The position numbers and the translations under genes were made by a program. From Diacronema lutheri (taxonomy: Eukaryota > Haptophyta > Pavlovophyceae > Pavlovales > Pavlovaceae): a stretch of DNA of 64,000 nt. Under the pieces are notes generated by a model. It made no database searches. It saw only the letters and a program-made list of their open reading frames with translations, and was not told where the DNA came from. Numbering within the stretch: position 1 is the first letter of the stretch; each line of letters opens with the position of its first letter. This document shows, in pieces, positions 50,946 to 59,812 of the stretch. The stretch spans positions 124,001 through 188,000 of the forward strand of contig JAGTXO010000001.1 in assembly GCA_019448385.1 (NCBI GenBank), in the 5' to 3' direction.

Positions 50946-51749
50946 ATGGCCGCCATGCGCACGATGGCGCGCGGCGTGGTGAGGATGTGCCGCGGAGACG
51001 CGGTGTGCTTTGCCCGCGCGGTGGCGCTGCCGGGCGCCCTGCGCGCGCCACCGCCGCTCGCCCTCGCGGCGGTCAGCGTCCGGCTCCTCGCCACCAAGGG
51101 CGCGAAGGGCAAGGCGCGCGCCAAGCCGATCGGCAAGGGCGGCAGCGACGCCGCCGCCGACGACGCGGACGATGACGTCGAGGAGGACGGCGCGGCGGGC
51201 CTTGACATGGGCGTTTTGCGCCAGCGCATGGATGCTTCCGTTGCCCGCTTTGTCAAGGAGCTCGCGCCGCTCCGGCCCGGCCGCGCCGTGCCCGGGATGC
51301 TCGACCACGTGCTCGTGCCGGCCGCTGACGGCTCGGGCCCCTCGCCCCTCGCCGCGGTTGGGCGCGTGGTAGTGCGCGACCCGCAGAAGCTCGAGGTGAC
51401 GGTCTTCGATCCCGCGCTCGCCTCCGCGGTCGCCAAGGCGATCGCCGCCGCCGGCCTCGAGCTCAACCCGTCGTTCGAGCGCAACGTGGTGCACGTGCCG
51501 CTACCGCGCATCACCGCCGACCAGCGGCGCGCGCTCGTCAAGGCGGTGCACGCGCTCGCCGAGAAGGCGAAGACGACCGTGCGCAAGCTGCGGCAGGCCG
51601 CGCTCAAGCAGGCCAAGGCGCTCGAGAAGCAGCTCCCCAAGGACGAGCTCAAGCGGCTCGAGGGGCAGGTGCAGGCGCTCACCGACGCTGCGGTCAAGCA
51701 GCTCGGCGACGCGTCCGCCGCGAAGGAGAAGGAGCTTCTCGAGGGGTAG
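50946..51749 (+). CDS. Ribosome recycling factor, mitochondrial (RRF)
   Basis: Intronless, 267 aa (starts at 50955 and 50964 are also possible). An Arg/Ala-rich leader ending RLLATKG looks mitochondrial. The RRF domain follows: VLRQRMDASVARFVKELAPL, RPGRAVPGMLDHVLV, VGRVVVRDPQKLEVTVFDP, IAAAGLELNPSFERNVVHVP, LPRITADQRRALVKAVHALA, then the long helix pair with LPKDELKRLEGQVQALTDAA. RRF splits post-termination ribosomes together with EF-G. The leader lacks a signal peptide, arguing against the plastid. Confidence 0.92.
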   Translation: MAAMRTMARGVVRMCRGDAVCFARAVALPGALRAPPPLALAAVSVRLLATKGAKGKARAKPIGKGGSDAAADDADDDVEEDGAAGLDMGVLRQRMDASVARFVKELAPLRPGRAVPGMLDHVLVPAADGSGPSPLAAVGRVVVRDPQKLEVTVFDPALASAVAKAIAAAGLELNPSFERNVVHVPLPRITADQRRALVKAVHALAEKAKTTVRKLRQAALKQAKALEKQLPKDELKRLEGQVQALTDAAVKQLGDASAAKEKELLEG

Positions 51750-51822
51750 GTCGGGACCACCCTCGCGTGCGAGCGCAGTGTGCACTAGGCCTGTAAGTTG
51801 TTAACCTGGAGGGGTGGGGCCG

Positions 51823-54085
51823 CTACAGCGTCTGCACGGCGCTCGGCGGCAACGGCGTGGATTGGCGCCGCGGCGGCCCCCTGCCAGCGGCCGCACGCGC
51901 CGACATTGGCGACGGCTGGCCGAGCGAGCTGCAGCGCGAGGCCGCGGGCGAGGATGCGCCGACCGACGAGCCGCCCGTGGACGAGCGGCGCGGCGAGGCC
52001 ATGAGCGAGACGAGGTTGCCAAACGAGGCGGACAGGCGGCTCTTCCGTTTGATGCGTGCCGCGCCCGAGGCGCCGAGCGCCGCCGTGCCCTGCGTGCGCG
52101 GGGCGCCGCGCGCGGGCGAGGAAGGGTGGGCGGGACGCGGGCGCGGAAGGTTGACGAGCGCGCGGCGAGCGCGGCTGGCCGAGCGCGGGCGCCCGCGGCG
52201 GCAGCGAGGCCAGCCGGCGGCCCTTGCGCGCGCCCGGTCGGCTGCGCGCGCGGCGGCGCGCGGCGGCGCGCGGCGGCGCGCGGCGCGGCGCGGCGCGGCG
52301 CACGCCGCCGGCGCAGGCGCGCGCGCGTGCGCTCGCCGCGCAGCGCACCTCCGTTGGCGAGGCGCTCGCCTCGACGCGCGCCATCCCCGCGCGCGGCGCG
52401 TCGCCCGCGAGCGCGATCGTCGCCCACTCGTCCTCCTGCTCGGCGGCGGTGAAGCGCGCGCGTAGCCTCTGCAGCTCAGGCGAGAGGAGCTCCTGCGGCG
52501 CGCGGCGCGGGCCCGCCGCGTGCCCGCCCGGCGTGGACGGCGCGCGCGCGCCGCCGTCCGCGCCCTCGTGCTCGGCCACGCCGGTTGAGTGCGCGCGCGA
52601 GAGCGACTCGGAACCCATCTCCGTCCCCTCCTCGGCAAGCGGCTCGAGCTCACGCGACGACGACGACGTGGGCAGCCGCGGCGAGTGCGTCGCGCGCGCG
52701 GCGCCACCATTCGCCGCCTCGGCCGCGCGCTCGGCCTCGAGCTCCGCCTCGAGCATCGCCGCGGCCGAGCCGTAGGTGTCGAGCGCGCGGTCGATCTCGC
52801 GCAACGCGTCGAGCGCATGCACGCTCAACGTCACGGTGCCGAGCTGCTCGTTCGCGGCGTTGGTGATGGCGAGCGGGTGACCGTGCAGGTCGCGCCCGCC
52901 TTCGAGCAGCTCCTCCAGGTTGAGCACCGCGCGTCCGAGCTCCGTCGGCTCGCTCTCGCTGTCAAACGCGAGGAGCACGAGCGGCACGTTCGACGCGCGC
53001 GCGTCGTCGTCTGTGAGCGCGCTCGCGACGCGCGCGCGCGCGCGCGTCGCCGGGCGCAGTGACAGCGTCTTATCAATGGCGCACGAGTAGACGCCCGCGT
53101 CGGCCGTCGGCTGCAGCTCGGCGGCCGCGCCCTCGACGCCGAGCAGGTCGAGCTCGAGCAGCAGCCGCGGCTCGTCTGCCGGCACTGCGCCCGATGCGAG
53201 GAAGACGGAACTTGCCGTCAGGCGGAGGTGTGGCTCGCGCTTGGGAGCACCGATCGATGGCGCTAATGCCGCCGACACCTCTGCGCCGCGCGTGCCGCCG
53301 GCCTCGTCTCGCGCCTTCTCCCGTTCGTCCTCGTCGCCCTCACGCTCGTCGTGCGGCGGAGCGAGGAGGCGGTCCGCCTCTGCGCCAGCCTCGCGTCGCG
53401 CGTCCGCGTCGTGCGCCTGCTCGTGCGCGCCGCGAGCCCAGAGATCTTCGCGCTCATCGGAATCCTCGCCCCCCTTTCTCTCGTCCGCCCCGTCCGCCTC
53501 GTCCGCTGAGTGCGCAGCTTCCTCGGCCGCAGCTGACACCACACGCGTGCGCGTGGCGGGGTGCGCGCTCTCGTCGGCATACAACGAGACGACGATTGGA
53601 ATGCCCGCGCGCGCGCTGCTGCTCGGTCGGAGCTCATCCGGCAGCGTCGGTTGCGCCACTTCCCTCGACGCGACGGCTGCGCGCGCGTGGCCTGCGCTGG
53701 GCCGATCGGTCGCGTCGCCGCTTGGGAACGCCATGGCGACAAGCGGCGGCTCGCGGTCGAGGGCGTCGCCGCTGTCGGCCCCGTCAAAAGCGCGGCCGAG
53801 GATGGCCGCGAGGCTCGCCGCGAGGCTGCGCACCACCGAGTCCAGGTCGCTATCCAGCGCGCCCAGGTCCTCGCCGAGCTTGACGTGCTCGCGCGAGGCG
53901 AGCTGCAGCATCTGCTTGGCGGACTGCGCGCGCTGCGCTTGCGCCACGTGGAGCTCGTGCTCGGCGGCCTGCTGCTGCTCAATGATTCGTTGCAACTCGC
54001 GGTATTTGCGCTGCCACCGCTTCGCCTCGCGCCGCGCCTCCTCGAGCTTGGCCTCGAGCGAGTCGGACACGGCGGCCGTCACCAT
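51823..54085 (-). CDS. Coiled-coil protein with a C2-like domain
   Basis: Minus-strand exons 54085-52349 and 52089-51823; 667 aa. The N-terminus is a coiled coil (KLEEARREAKRWQRKYRELQ, HELHVAQAQRAQSAKQMLQL). An acidic, disordered region precedes a C2-like beta sandwich at about residues 280-420 (PHLRLTASSVFLASG, PRLLLELDLLGVEGAAAELQ, VPLVLLAFDSESEPTELGRA, QLGTVTLSVHALDALREIDR). The C-terminus is Ser/Pro/Arg-rich. C2 plus coiled coil recalls transition-zone proteins such as RPGRIP1L, and the neighbour CCDC61 is a basal-body gene, but I cannot assign a family. The intron is GTGCGC...ACGCAG, 259 bp, phase 0. Confidence 0.65.
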
Positions 54086-54392
54086 GCCCGGCGTTTTTGA
54101 AGTTGGGAAGCTCGGAGAGTTAAAATTAGGGGCAGTACATGACTCGAGCGCAAGTCAGAAGTCAGGGTTGCGACGGGCGAGAATGCCCGCGCCGTTCGGG
54201 CGGGTCGGAAGAAAGAGCGCCGGTCGGACGCGGCGGAGCAGTCGTTCGCCGCGTAAGAACACTAGCGCGCCAGGCGCGCGTCCGACCGTCGCCGTGTGCC
54301 GCACGCCGCGCGACCTGACCTTGGCGGGCGAACCGCTGTGCGGCGGCTGCAGTTTGGGGAGGGTAACGAACACGTGCGCGCCCACGCCGCAT
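54086..54392. other. Intergenic, promoter of the C2 protein and 3' end of cyt c6
   Basis: 307 bp. An AT-richer patch (GAGAGTTAAAATTAGGGGCA, about 54114) lies 30-50 bp upstream of the C2-protein start. No ORF supported. Confidence 0.4.
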
Positions 54393-54812
54393 TTACCAGC
54401 CAGCCTTGGCCTTGCTCAGCACGTACGAGGCGACATCCGCGATCTCGTCGTCCTCGAGGCGGCCGCCGAACGCCGGCATGGCGTTCTTGCCGTTGGTGAC
54501 CTGGTAGACGATGGCGGACTCGTCGCCGTTGAAGTTGGCGAGGTAGGACTTGAGCGACGAGAGCTCAAGGGTCTTCTCCTGCTGCACCGAGTTCTGGCCG
54601 CCCGCGTGGCACGCGGCGCAGTTGCCCGTGAACACCTGCTCGCCGTTGGCGATGTCACCCGCGAACGCGGGCATCGACACCGCGAGCGCCGCGGCGGCGA
54701 GGCCAAGCTTCACGTTGTCCTGCAGCGACATCTGCACCGCCGCCTTGCCGACCGACGAGCGCGAGAGCGCCGGCGAGGTGAACGCGGCCGCGGAGAGGAG
54801 CAGGGCGATCAT
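54393..54812 (-). CDS. petJ: Cytochrome c6, nucleus-encoded plastid precursor
   Basis: Intronless 139 aa. Carries electrons from cytochrome b6f to photosystem I in the thylakoid lumen. The leader is tripartite: a hydrophobic start with an AFTSP motif (the phenylalanine after the signal-peptide cleavage site typical of red-lineage complex plastids), a short stroma-targeting part (KAAVQMSLQDN) and a thylakoid signal ending MPAFA|GD. The mature protein has the haem motif CAACHAGG, the family stretch NGEQVFTGNCAACH and the axial methionine in KNAMPAFGGRL, ending DVASYVLSKAKAGW. Confidence 0.97.
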   Translation of the reverse strand: MIALLLSAAAFTSPALSRSSVGKAAVQMSLQDNVKLGLAAAALAVSMPAFAGDIANGEQVFTGNCAACHAGGQNSVQQEKTLELSSLKSYLANFNGDESAIVYQVTNGKNAMPAFGGRLEDDEIADVASYVLSKAKAGW

Positions 54813-54896
54813 TTTCGAGCGTCCGAGAAAGCACTGCCGCAAATTACTTCGGGTCGTAAGGTCCGGCTTGGGTCGGTCCGGGTTTGGCGACCAACG
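54813..54896. promoter_or_regulatory. Bidirectional promoter, cyt c6 / CX3C protein
   Basis: 84 bp between divergent starts; the AT-richest element is GCAAATTACTTCGG near the middle. Confidence 0.5.
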
Positions 54897-55349
54897 ATGG
54901 CGGAGGTTGCGGACTTTTTGCGCGTGATGCTGCGGCAGGGCTGCATGGCGCACTGCAATCCGAGCAGCTTGAGGCAGCGCCTTGTCCATGCGGCAGATCA
55001 CCATCAGGCGCACGAGCAAGAGATGCAGACCTCCAAGCAGATGTGCGTTCGCGGGTGCGCGATGGCGGAGCGCGAGCTGCTCGCGAGTTCGCGGCTCGCC
55101 GAGCTGCCAGACGAGGCGATGCACGCGGCTGTCGTGGAGACTGCCAAGATCGCGATGCTCAAGGCGAGCGCCGTCGACGCGCTGCACCGCGCGCGCGACG
55201 CGTGCGCCGAGCGGTGCGCAGCTGAGTGCGAGCGCCAAGGGGTCCCGCGCGAGGCTGCGCATTTCCAAGGCTACGACCAGGCCAAGTGCCACGCGGACTG
55301 CGAAGGCGGGTGCGCACGATACATCGAAGTGCTCAAAGACGCCTTCTGA
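54897..55349 (+). CDS. Small cysteine-rich protein with CX3C motifs
   Basis: Intronless, 150 aa, helical, no signal peptide. Four CX3C pairs are visible: CMAHC, CVRGC, CAERC and CHADC, with additional cysteines (CAAEC, CEGGC). CX3C pairs in helical hairpins are typical of mitochondrial intermembrane-space proteins imported by Mia40, such as the small Tims, but the pair spacing here does not match the Tim9/10 pattern. No family recognised; an intermembrane-space role is a guess. Confidence 0.7.
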   Translation: MAEVADFLRVMLRQGCMAHCNPSSLRQRLVHAADHHQAHEQEMQTSKQMCVRGCAMAERELLASSRLAELPDEAMHAAVVETAKIAMLKASAVDALHRARDACAERCAAECERQGVPREAAHFQGYDQAKCHADCEGGCARYIEVLKDAF

Positions 55350-55710
55350 GGCGTAGCAGCGCGCTGCGTGCGCGCGCCTGGCCGCGAGCATCGTGCAGCA
55401 CGGCGCTGCCCCTCGACCCGGCCGCCTCGCTCGGAGCGGATGCCGGCTGCCTCGCGCGGAGCGGATGCCTCGACCACGCGCAGCGCGCGCGCACGCCGCC
55501 GCGACGGGGCCGGCAGGCTGTTCACCTGGCCACCGTTTAGAGGGCGTACGTCCGTGCCGATGCCCATGCGCGCGCGCGCGCCACCCCCGCAGTTGCGCCG
55601 CGAGGGTCCTGCCCAGCTGGTCCTGCCGCCGGCCGCCGCAGGCAGCAAAAGGCCCAGCACAATTTCAAAGAGAAGTTTTTTTTTCCTGCTTTTCTCGATT
55701 TTCGAGTTCC
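55350..55710. other. Intergenic, upstream of the CDGSH gene
   Basis: 361 bp. Contains a strongly T-rich leader (TTTTTTTTTCCTGCTTTTC) directly before the start at 55711. No ORF is supported. Confidence 0.45.
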
Positions 55711-56112
55711 ATGTCGTCGAACATCGACCCGGTGTCACTCACGCTCGGCCTCGGGCTCGGCATGGTGCTGATGGCGAGCATCCGCCGCCTGAGCACTGCT
55801 GAGAAGGCGGGCCTGTGCAACCCGGGCATCATGAAAGACCAGCCCAAGGTGGCGACGATGGCCAAAGTGAAGGACGTGGAGGACTTGCTCAAGGAGAAGC
55901 CCGCCGTCGCGTACTGCAGGTGGCCGCGCCCTCGGGCGCCGCGCGCCGTCAGCCTCCTGTTGCGCGTGCTGACGCGCGCGCGCACGCGGCGTGTGCCATT
56001 CCGCCCTCGTGGTAGGTGCTGGCGGAGCAAGACCTTCCCATTCTGCGACGGCTCCCACGCCAAGTTCAACGAGGCGAGCGGGGACAACACCGGCCCGCTC
56101 GTCTTCAAATGA
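55711..56112 (+). CDS. CDGSH iron-sulfur domain protein (CISD/mitoNEET type)
   Basis: Exons 55711-55919 and 56016-56112; 101 aa. One N-terminal membrane helix ([16 protein letters not shown]) anchors a soluble CDGSH domain: [17 protein letters not shown], with three Cys and one His ligating a 2Fe-2S cluster, then [16 protein letters not shown]. Members sit in the mitochondrial outer membrane or ER. The 96-bp intron splits the first CxC pair (TGC-AG|G-TGC) and is in frame; retention would insert 32 residues inside the cluster site. Confidence 0.95.
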   Translation: MSSNIDPVSLTLGLGLGMVLMASIRRLSTAEKAGLCNPGIMKDQPKVATMAKVKDVEDLLKEKPAVAYCRWPRPRAPRAVSLLLRVLTRARTRRVPFRPRGRCWRSKTFPFCDGSHAKFNEASGDNTGPLVFK

Positions 56113-56202
56113 AACTGCGCGCGTGGGGCGAGCGCCACGACGGTCGGGCCGCAGGCAGCACACGCTGCGCGCCGGGCGTCGTCAGCTCACAGCGCATCTC
56201 GT

Positions 56203-56203
<1 letters not shown>

Positions 56204-56239
<36 letters not shown>
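56204..56239. repeat. Poly-G tract, intergenic
   Basis: About 36 consecutive G downstream of the CDGSH gene, the longest homopolymer in the window. Confidence 0.9.
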
Positions 56240-56367
56240 CTGGAGGGGTATGTGGGGTGGGGTTGGGGGCTGCGCCCTCGGCCTGCCCGCGTGTACATCA
56301 TGAGCAACTGATCATGAGCGTGAGGTCGTCTCCGTCCGTCCCGGGTGCTACAGTACGAAGTAAACCG

Positions 56368-57642
56368 TCAGAAGGAGCTCTCGTGGTCTTCGGTCGTGAG
56401 AGAAGCCGGCCGCGCGGCCGCAAGCTGGACCGTTGCTCGGAAGGCATTGGAGACCTTCTGCGCGACGCGCGACGACGAGACGACGTCGGTGAGCCGCTTC
56501 GGCTTGCTCGGCGCGGCGGAGCCGGGGAGCGCGCCGAGCTTCTGGCTGAGCATCTGCACCTGGGGCACAGCGCGGTCGATCTCATCGAGCAGCCGCGCCG
56601 TCCTTACGAAGAAGGCGCGGAAGCGCGTGTACGCGCGCTCGGCGCCGCGGAAGAAGATGAGCCAGACGACGAAGCCGAGCTTCGCGCCGTAATACAGGGT
56701 GTCGTACCGCGAGAGGATGACGTCGGTCAGCCGCTCGAAGACGGCGAGGCAGAAGGTGATGATCCAGAACGTCAGCCACTGCTTGTCATCGTCCCAGCCG
56801 TCCGTCTCAAGCGCGTGGATCGAGAGGAAGAAAGCGAGAACGACGAGGAGGAGCGCGAGCACCTCGCACACGAAACCGACGCCCGTGCTCCGCGTGACGC
56901 AAAAGTGCGGGCTCGCGCCCGCATCGCTGCAGTAGGGGCGCGCGGCGAGCGCGAACGCGAAAGCGCCCACGTTCTGCTGGATCACACCCTTCCACTTGTT
57001 CCACACGGCGAGGCCCGGGAGGAGCTCGCAGCGCGGACGCGGGAATGCGGGCACCAGCCGGCACATGTTGCGCGGCTCGCACGCGAAGAAAGGCATCCGC
57101 AGCACGCACTCGGGCGGCTCGTCGACGTCGGGGCACATCCCGATCGACACGCATGGGTAGCGCGACGACTCTTTGAGCGCGCGGATGAGGCTGGTGCACA
57201 CGCTGAGGCATGATTTGATCCCAAACGGACAGAGCTCAGAGCAGTCGATGTCCTCCGGGCTGTTCTCGTCGAACTTGAGGATGAGCCCCATCAGAGAGTC
57301 GCACAGCGCGCACGCGGCGCCCTCCTTTTGCATCAGCAGTTGCATCGTCAGCTTGAGGAGCCGCTTGTAGTCCTGAATCGAACTGGCAAAGCCGAGGAGC
57401 ATCCAGATCACCATCCACGGCCCGGACGGCACCCAGTCACCCGTGATCAGCTTGCCAAAGAACCAGTTGAACGGGACGAGCGCCCAGCGAAACGGCGTCG
57501 CAAGCCGGTGCGCCCACAGCGCGCGCACCACGCCCAGCGCGCGACTCGCGGCGTGGACGATCGGAGCGGACGCGCGCGCGCCTAGGCTAAGCGCCTTCGC
57601 CGCGTCGGTGCCGAGCCGCACGCCTAGCAGCAGGCCGGGCAT
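56368..57642 (-). CDS. Saposin-like cysteine-rich region fused to a TB2/DP1/HVA22 (REEP) domain
   Basis: Intronless, 424 aa. After two N-terminal hydrophobic segments, residues about 108-200 carry a saposin-B-like cysteine pattern (CALCDSLMGLILKF, CSELCPFGIKSCLSVC, YPCVSIGMCP) plus further cysteine pairs. A membrane segment (VCEVLALLLVVLAFFLSIHA) leads into the HVA22/REEP signature ETDGWDDDKQWLTFWIITFC and a hairpin (LTDVILSRYDTLYYGAKLGF, VVWLIFFRGAERAYTRF), ending in a charged tail. REEP/HVA22 proteins curve ER membranes; saposin-like domains bind lipids on the luminal or extracellular side. The combination is unfamiliar to me. Confidence 0.8.
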   Translation of the reverse strand: MPGLLLGVRLGTDAAKALSLGARASAPIVHAASRALGVVRALWAHRLATPFRWALVPFNWFFGKLITGDWVPSGPWMVIWMLLGFASSIQDYKRLLKLTMQLLMQKEGAACALCDSLMGLILKFDENSPEDIDCSELCPFGIKSCLSVCTSLIRALKESSRYPCVSIGMCPDVDEPPECVLRMPFFACEPRNMCRLVPAFPRPRCELLPGLAVWNKWKGVIQQNVGAFAFALAARPYCSDAGASPHFCVTRSTGVGFVCEVLALLLVVLAFFLSIHALETDGWDDDKQWLTFWIITFCLAVFERLTDVILSRYDTLYYGAKLGFVVWLIFFRGAERAYTRFRAFFVRTARLLDEIDRAVPQVQMLSQKLGALPGSAAPSKPKRLTDVVSSSRVAQKVSNAFRATVQLAAARPASLTTEDHESSF

Positions 57643-57725
57643 GTGCTCCGAAGGACGCGCGCGCCCGTCCGAACGCCGCCACGAACACTGCGAATTCCTG
57701 CGTTTGAAACGAGAGCACGGGAGGA
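57643..57725. promoter_or_regulatory. Bidirectional promoter, saposin-HVA22 / fatty acid hydroxylase
   Basis: 83 bp between divergent starts. A weak AT-richer element, CTGCGAATTCCTGCGTTTGAAAC, is central. Confidence 0.5.
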
Positions 57726-59025
57726 ATGGGCGGTCGTGTTGTCGTGCTTCTCGCGGTGGCGTTTGCGTGCGACAGCGTCGGATGTGCCGCGGCGCGAGGC
57801 GGCGTGCACCGGATCGCGGTGCCGCGCGCTCTGTCCGTCAGCGCGCGCGCGCGCGCGCGCGCGAGCTCGGTAGGCGAGGCACCGGAGGCCCCGCGCACGC
57901 CCGCGTTCCTGCGGCCTGCAAACGTGCTCCCGCTCGCGGCCGCGGCGTTCTACGCGGCACAGCCGGCCACCCTCGACGACGCGGTGGCAGCTTGCTGGCG
58001 CGCGATATACGCATGCGACTTCGTGCACTCGCCCATGTTCGAGGCGCAGGTCGCCTCCACCTCGTTTGTTGTATGGATCGTGTTCTTCTCGTCGCTCCAC
58101 CTCGTCCTCGGCAAGCGGGCGGCGCAGCACCGCTTCGACGGCGCAATGCCGCACGACCCGTTCTCGTGGGCTCGCCCTAGCAATTGGTTCGAGGCAATCA
58201 ACCCGCTCTTCTCGTACCTCGGTTCGATCCAGCTCTGTGCGCGCGCCATGCGCCGCACGGCACGCGTGCGCGTGTCGCGCGCGCGCGCGGTCCACGTATG
58301 GGGCGCGGTGCGCTGAGCGCGGCACCGCGCGGCTGCGCGCAGACCACATGCTGCACTCCAAGGCGCCGCTCGTGGAGGCCGCGCCATCATTTGGCGTGCT
58401 GTGCGCCGAGGTTGCGCTTGGCCTCGTGCTCTACGACCTCTGCTTCTGGCCGCTCCACCTTCTCATGCATCGCGGCCCGTTCAGGCAGCTGCGCAGCGCG
58501 CACGGTTACCACCACCGCAAGGGCCACACGCTTAACGCGCTCGAGACGGTGCAGCACTCGTACGCGGACGGGCTGCTGCAGGTCGTCGTCAACATTTGCG
58601 TGCAGCAGCTCACACCGTTTGGGCCCGTGGGCTGCAAGCACCCGCTCAGTCGGCTGGTGCACAACGTGGTCGTCACGTACCTGCTCTGCGAGGCGCACTC
58701 GGGCTACACTGACCTGCCCTTCATGAGCCACCGCCTTTGGCCCGCCGTGTTTGGCGGCGCACCGCGGCACGAGCGGCACCACCACGACGGCAAGGTGGCC
58801 TTTCAGCAGTTTTTCACGTATCTCGACGACCTCTTCGGCTTTGGGCCGGTCGATGAGGGCGCGCATGCGGCGCCCTCACCGACGACGACGCCGTCCGACC
58901 GGCTGGAGGCGCGCACGGGCGACGCGCTCGGACTTGCGCCAACGTCGACAATCGGTGAGCATGCCACGGGCGCGGACGCCGACGCACGGCCGCGCGCCGG
59001 GGCGCGGACGTCCCAAAACGCCTAG
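57726..59025 (+). CDS. Fatty acid hydroxylase / sterol desaturase superfamily protein
   Basis: Exons 57726-58236 and 58343-59025; 397 aa. A signal-peptide-like N-terminus (GGRVVVLLAVAFACDSVGCA) is followed by a basic stretch that could be a plastid transit region. Several membrane helices carry the di-iron histidine clusters: HLLMH, HGYHHRKGH and HERHHHDGK. The superfamily includes C-5 sterol desaturase, C-4 methyl oxidase and 25-hydroxylase. The substrate cannot be read; plastid lipid or carotenoid hydroxylation is possible given the leader. The 106-bp intron is GTGCGC...GCGCAG, phase 1. A hydrophilic tail of about 60 residues follows the last histidine box. Confidence 0.82.
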
Positions 59026-59069
59026 TCATCATAAGGGGCCGTGCGTTCCCTTGCATCTCGATTCCTCGG

Positions 59070-59173
59070 CCTGATAGAGCATGCGGGCTCGCGGCTGCGG
59101 AAGCGCACAGGAGGCCGTGCGCTCCAGCATGCGCGCACGGCGACGACTGCTCTATCAGGCATGCTCTATCAGG
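59070..59173. repeat. Inverted and direct repeats around CTCTATCAGG
   Basis: CCTGATAGAGCATGC at 59070-59084 is the reverse complement of GCATGCTCTATCAGG at 59159-59173; a further CTCTATCAGGC copy lies at 59150-59160, flanked by CGACGACTGC direct repeats. It may be a footprint of a small inverted-repeat element. Confidence 0.8.
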
Positions 59174-59196
59174 CGACGACTGCGTGACAGCACAGC

Positions 59197-59523
59197 TCAC
59201 TTTGGCGGCGCGACGGGCGTGGTGGACGCGTCCGCGACCGCCTTCATCTGCGTGATGGCGCTGTCGCGCAGGAAGAGCGTGACCTTGTCCATGTGCTCGG
59301 GTAGCGTGTAGAGCACGACCTCGTCCTCGCGGCTGAGCGTCGCGGTGGTGAAGCGCGGCAGGTAAGAAGCAACCTTCTTCGTCAGCTGTTCCGCCTCCGT
59401 GTAGTTTCCGGCCTCCGTTGACACGAGCCGTCGCGGCGCGGTGAGCACCGCACGAGCGAGCGAGGTCCGCATTCCCTCGAGCACTGAGCGTCGGGAAACA
59501 AGGCCCGGCAGTATGTCGGACAC
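59197..59523 (-). CDS. Short protein resembling the N-terminal part of complex I subunit NuoC/NDUFS3
   Basis: Intronless, 108 aa. An Arg-rich N-terminus may target mitochondria. The stretch SYLPRFTTATLSREDEVVLY, then TLPEHMDKVTLFLRDSAITQ and MKAVADA, matches the start of the 30-kDa complex I subunit (LPKYVQ..., FLRDHTNxQFKSLxDL). The catalytic-neighbour half, including the RIRVK and DMFGI regions, is missing: the frame stops after ASTTPVAPPK and no continuation is found before the next gene. Either a truncated duplicate, a split subunit, or a different protein using the same fold. Confidence 0.55.
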   Translation of the reverse strand: MSDILPGLVSRRSVLEGMRTSLARAVLTAPRRLVSTEAGNYTEAEQLTKKVASYLPRFTTATLSREDEVVLYTLPEHMDKVTLFLRDSAITQMKAVADASTTPVAPPK

Positions 59524-59589
59524 GCCTTTTGAACCGGGGGGGCCGCGGGAGCTCTTTCACTGAAACTGCACCCGCTCCACCGCGTGTCC
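59524..59589. promoter_or_regulatory. Bidirectional promoter, NuoC-like / five-repeat protein
   Basis: 66 bp between divergent starts, with CTCTTTCACTGAAACTGCACC on the side of the five-repeat gene. Confidence 0.45.
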
Positions 59590-59781
59590 ATGGACAAGGG
59601 CGAGCTGCTGCTGCGGCTCGCCGGCGTGTCCGTGGCCGATCTTCCCAGCCCTGAGATCAACGAGATAGCCGGCGCGATTGCCAAGCTCACGGAGGGCAAG
59701 GCGCCCGCGACGATGGGCCAGAAGCGCAATTTCATCGAGAACTGGTTCTCCGATAACAAGGCGGACATGCCGGCTGGCGGT

Positions 59782-59812
<31 letters not shown>

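Noticed and set aside
58219-58230. GGTTCGATCC resembling a tRNA T-loop
   Set aside because: It lies inside the fatty acid hydroxylase exon and no cloverleaf can be drawn. No tRNA or rRNA gene was found in the window.
59026-59196. Missing C-terminal exon of the NuoC-like gene
   Set aside because: No frame on the minus strand encodes the expected next conserved blocks before the neighbouring gene ends.
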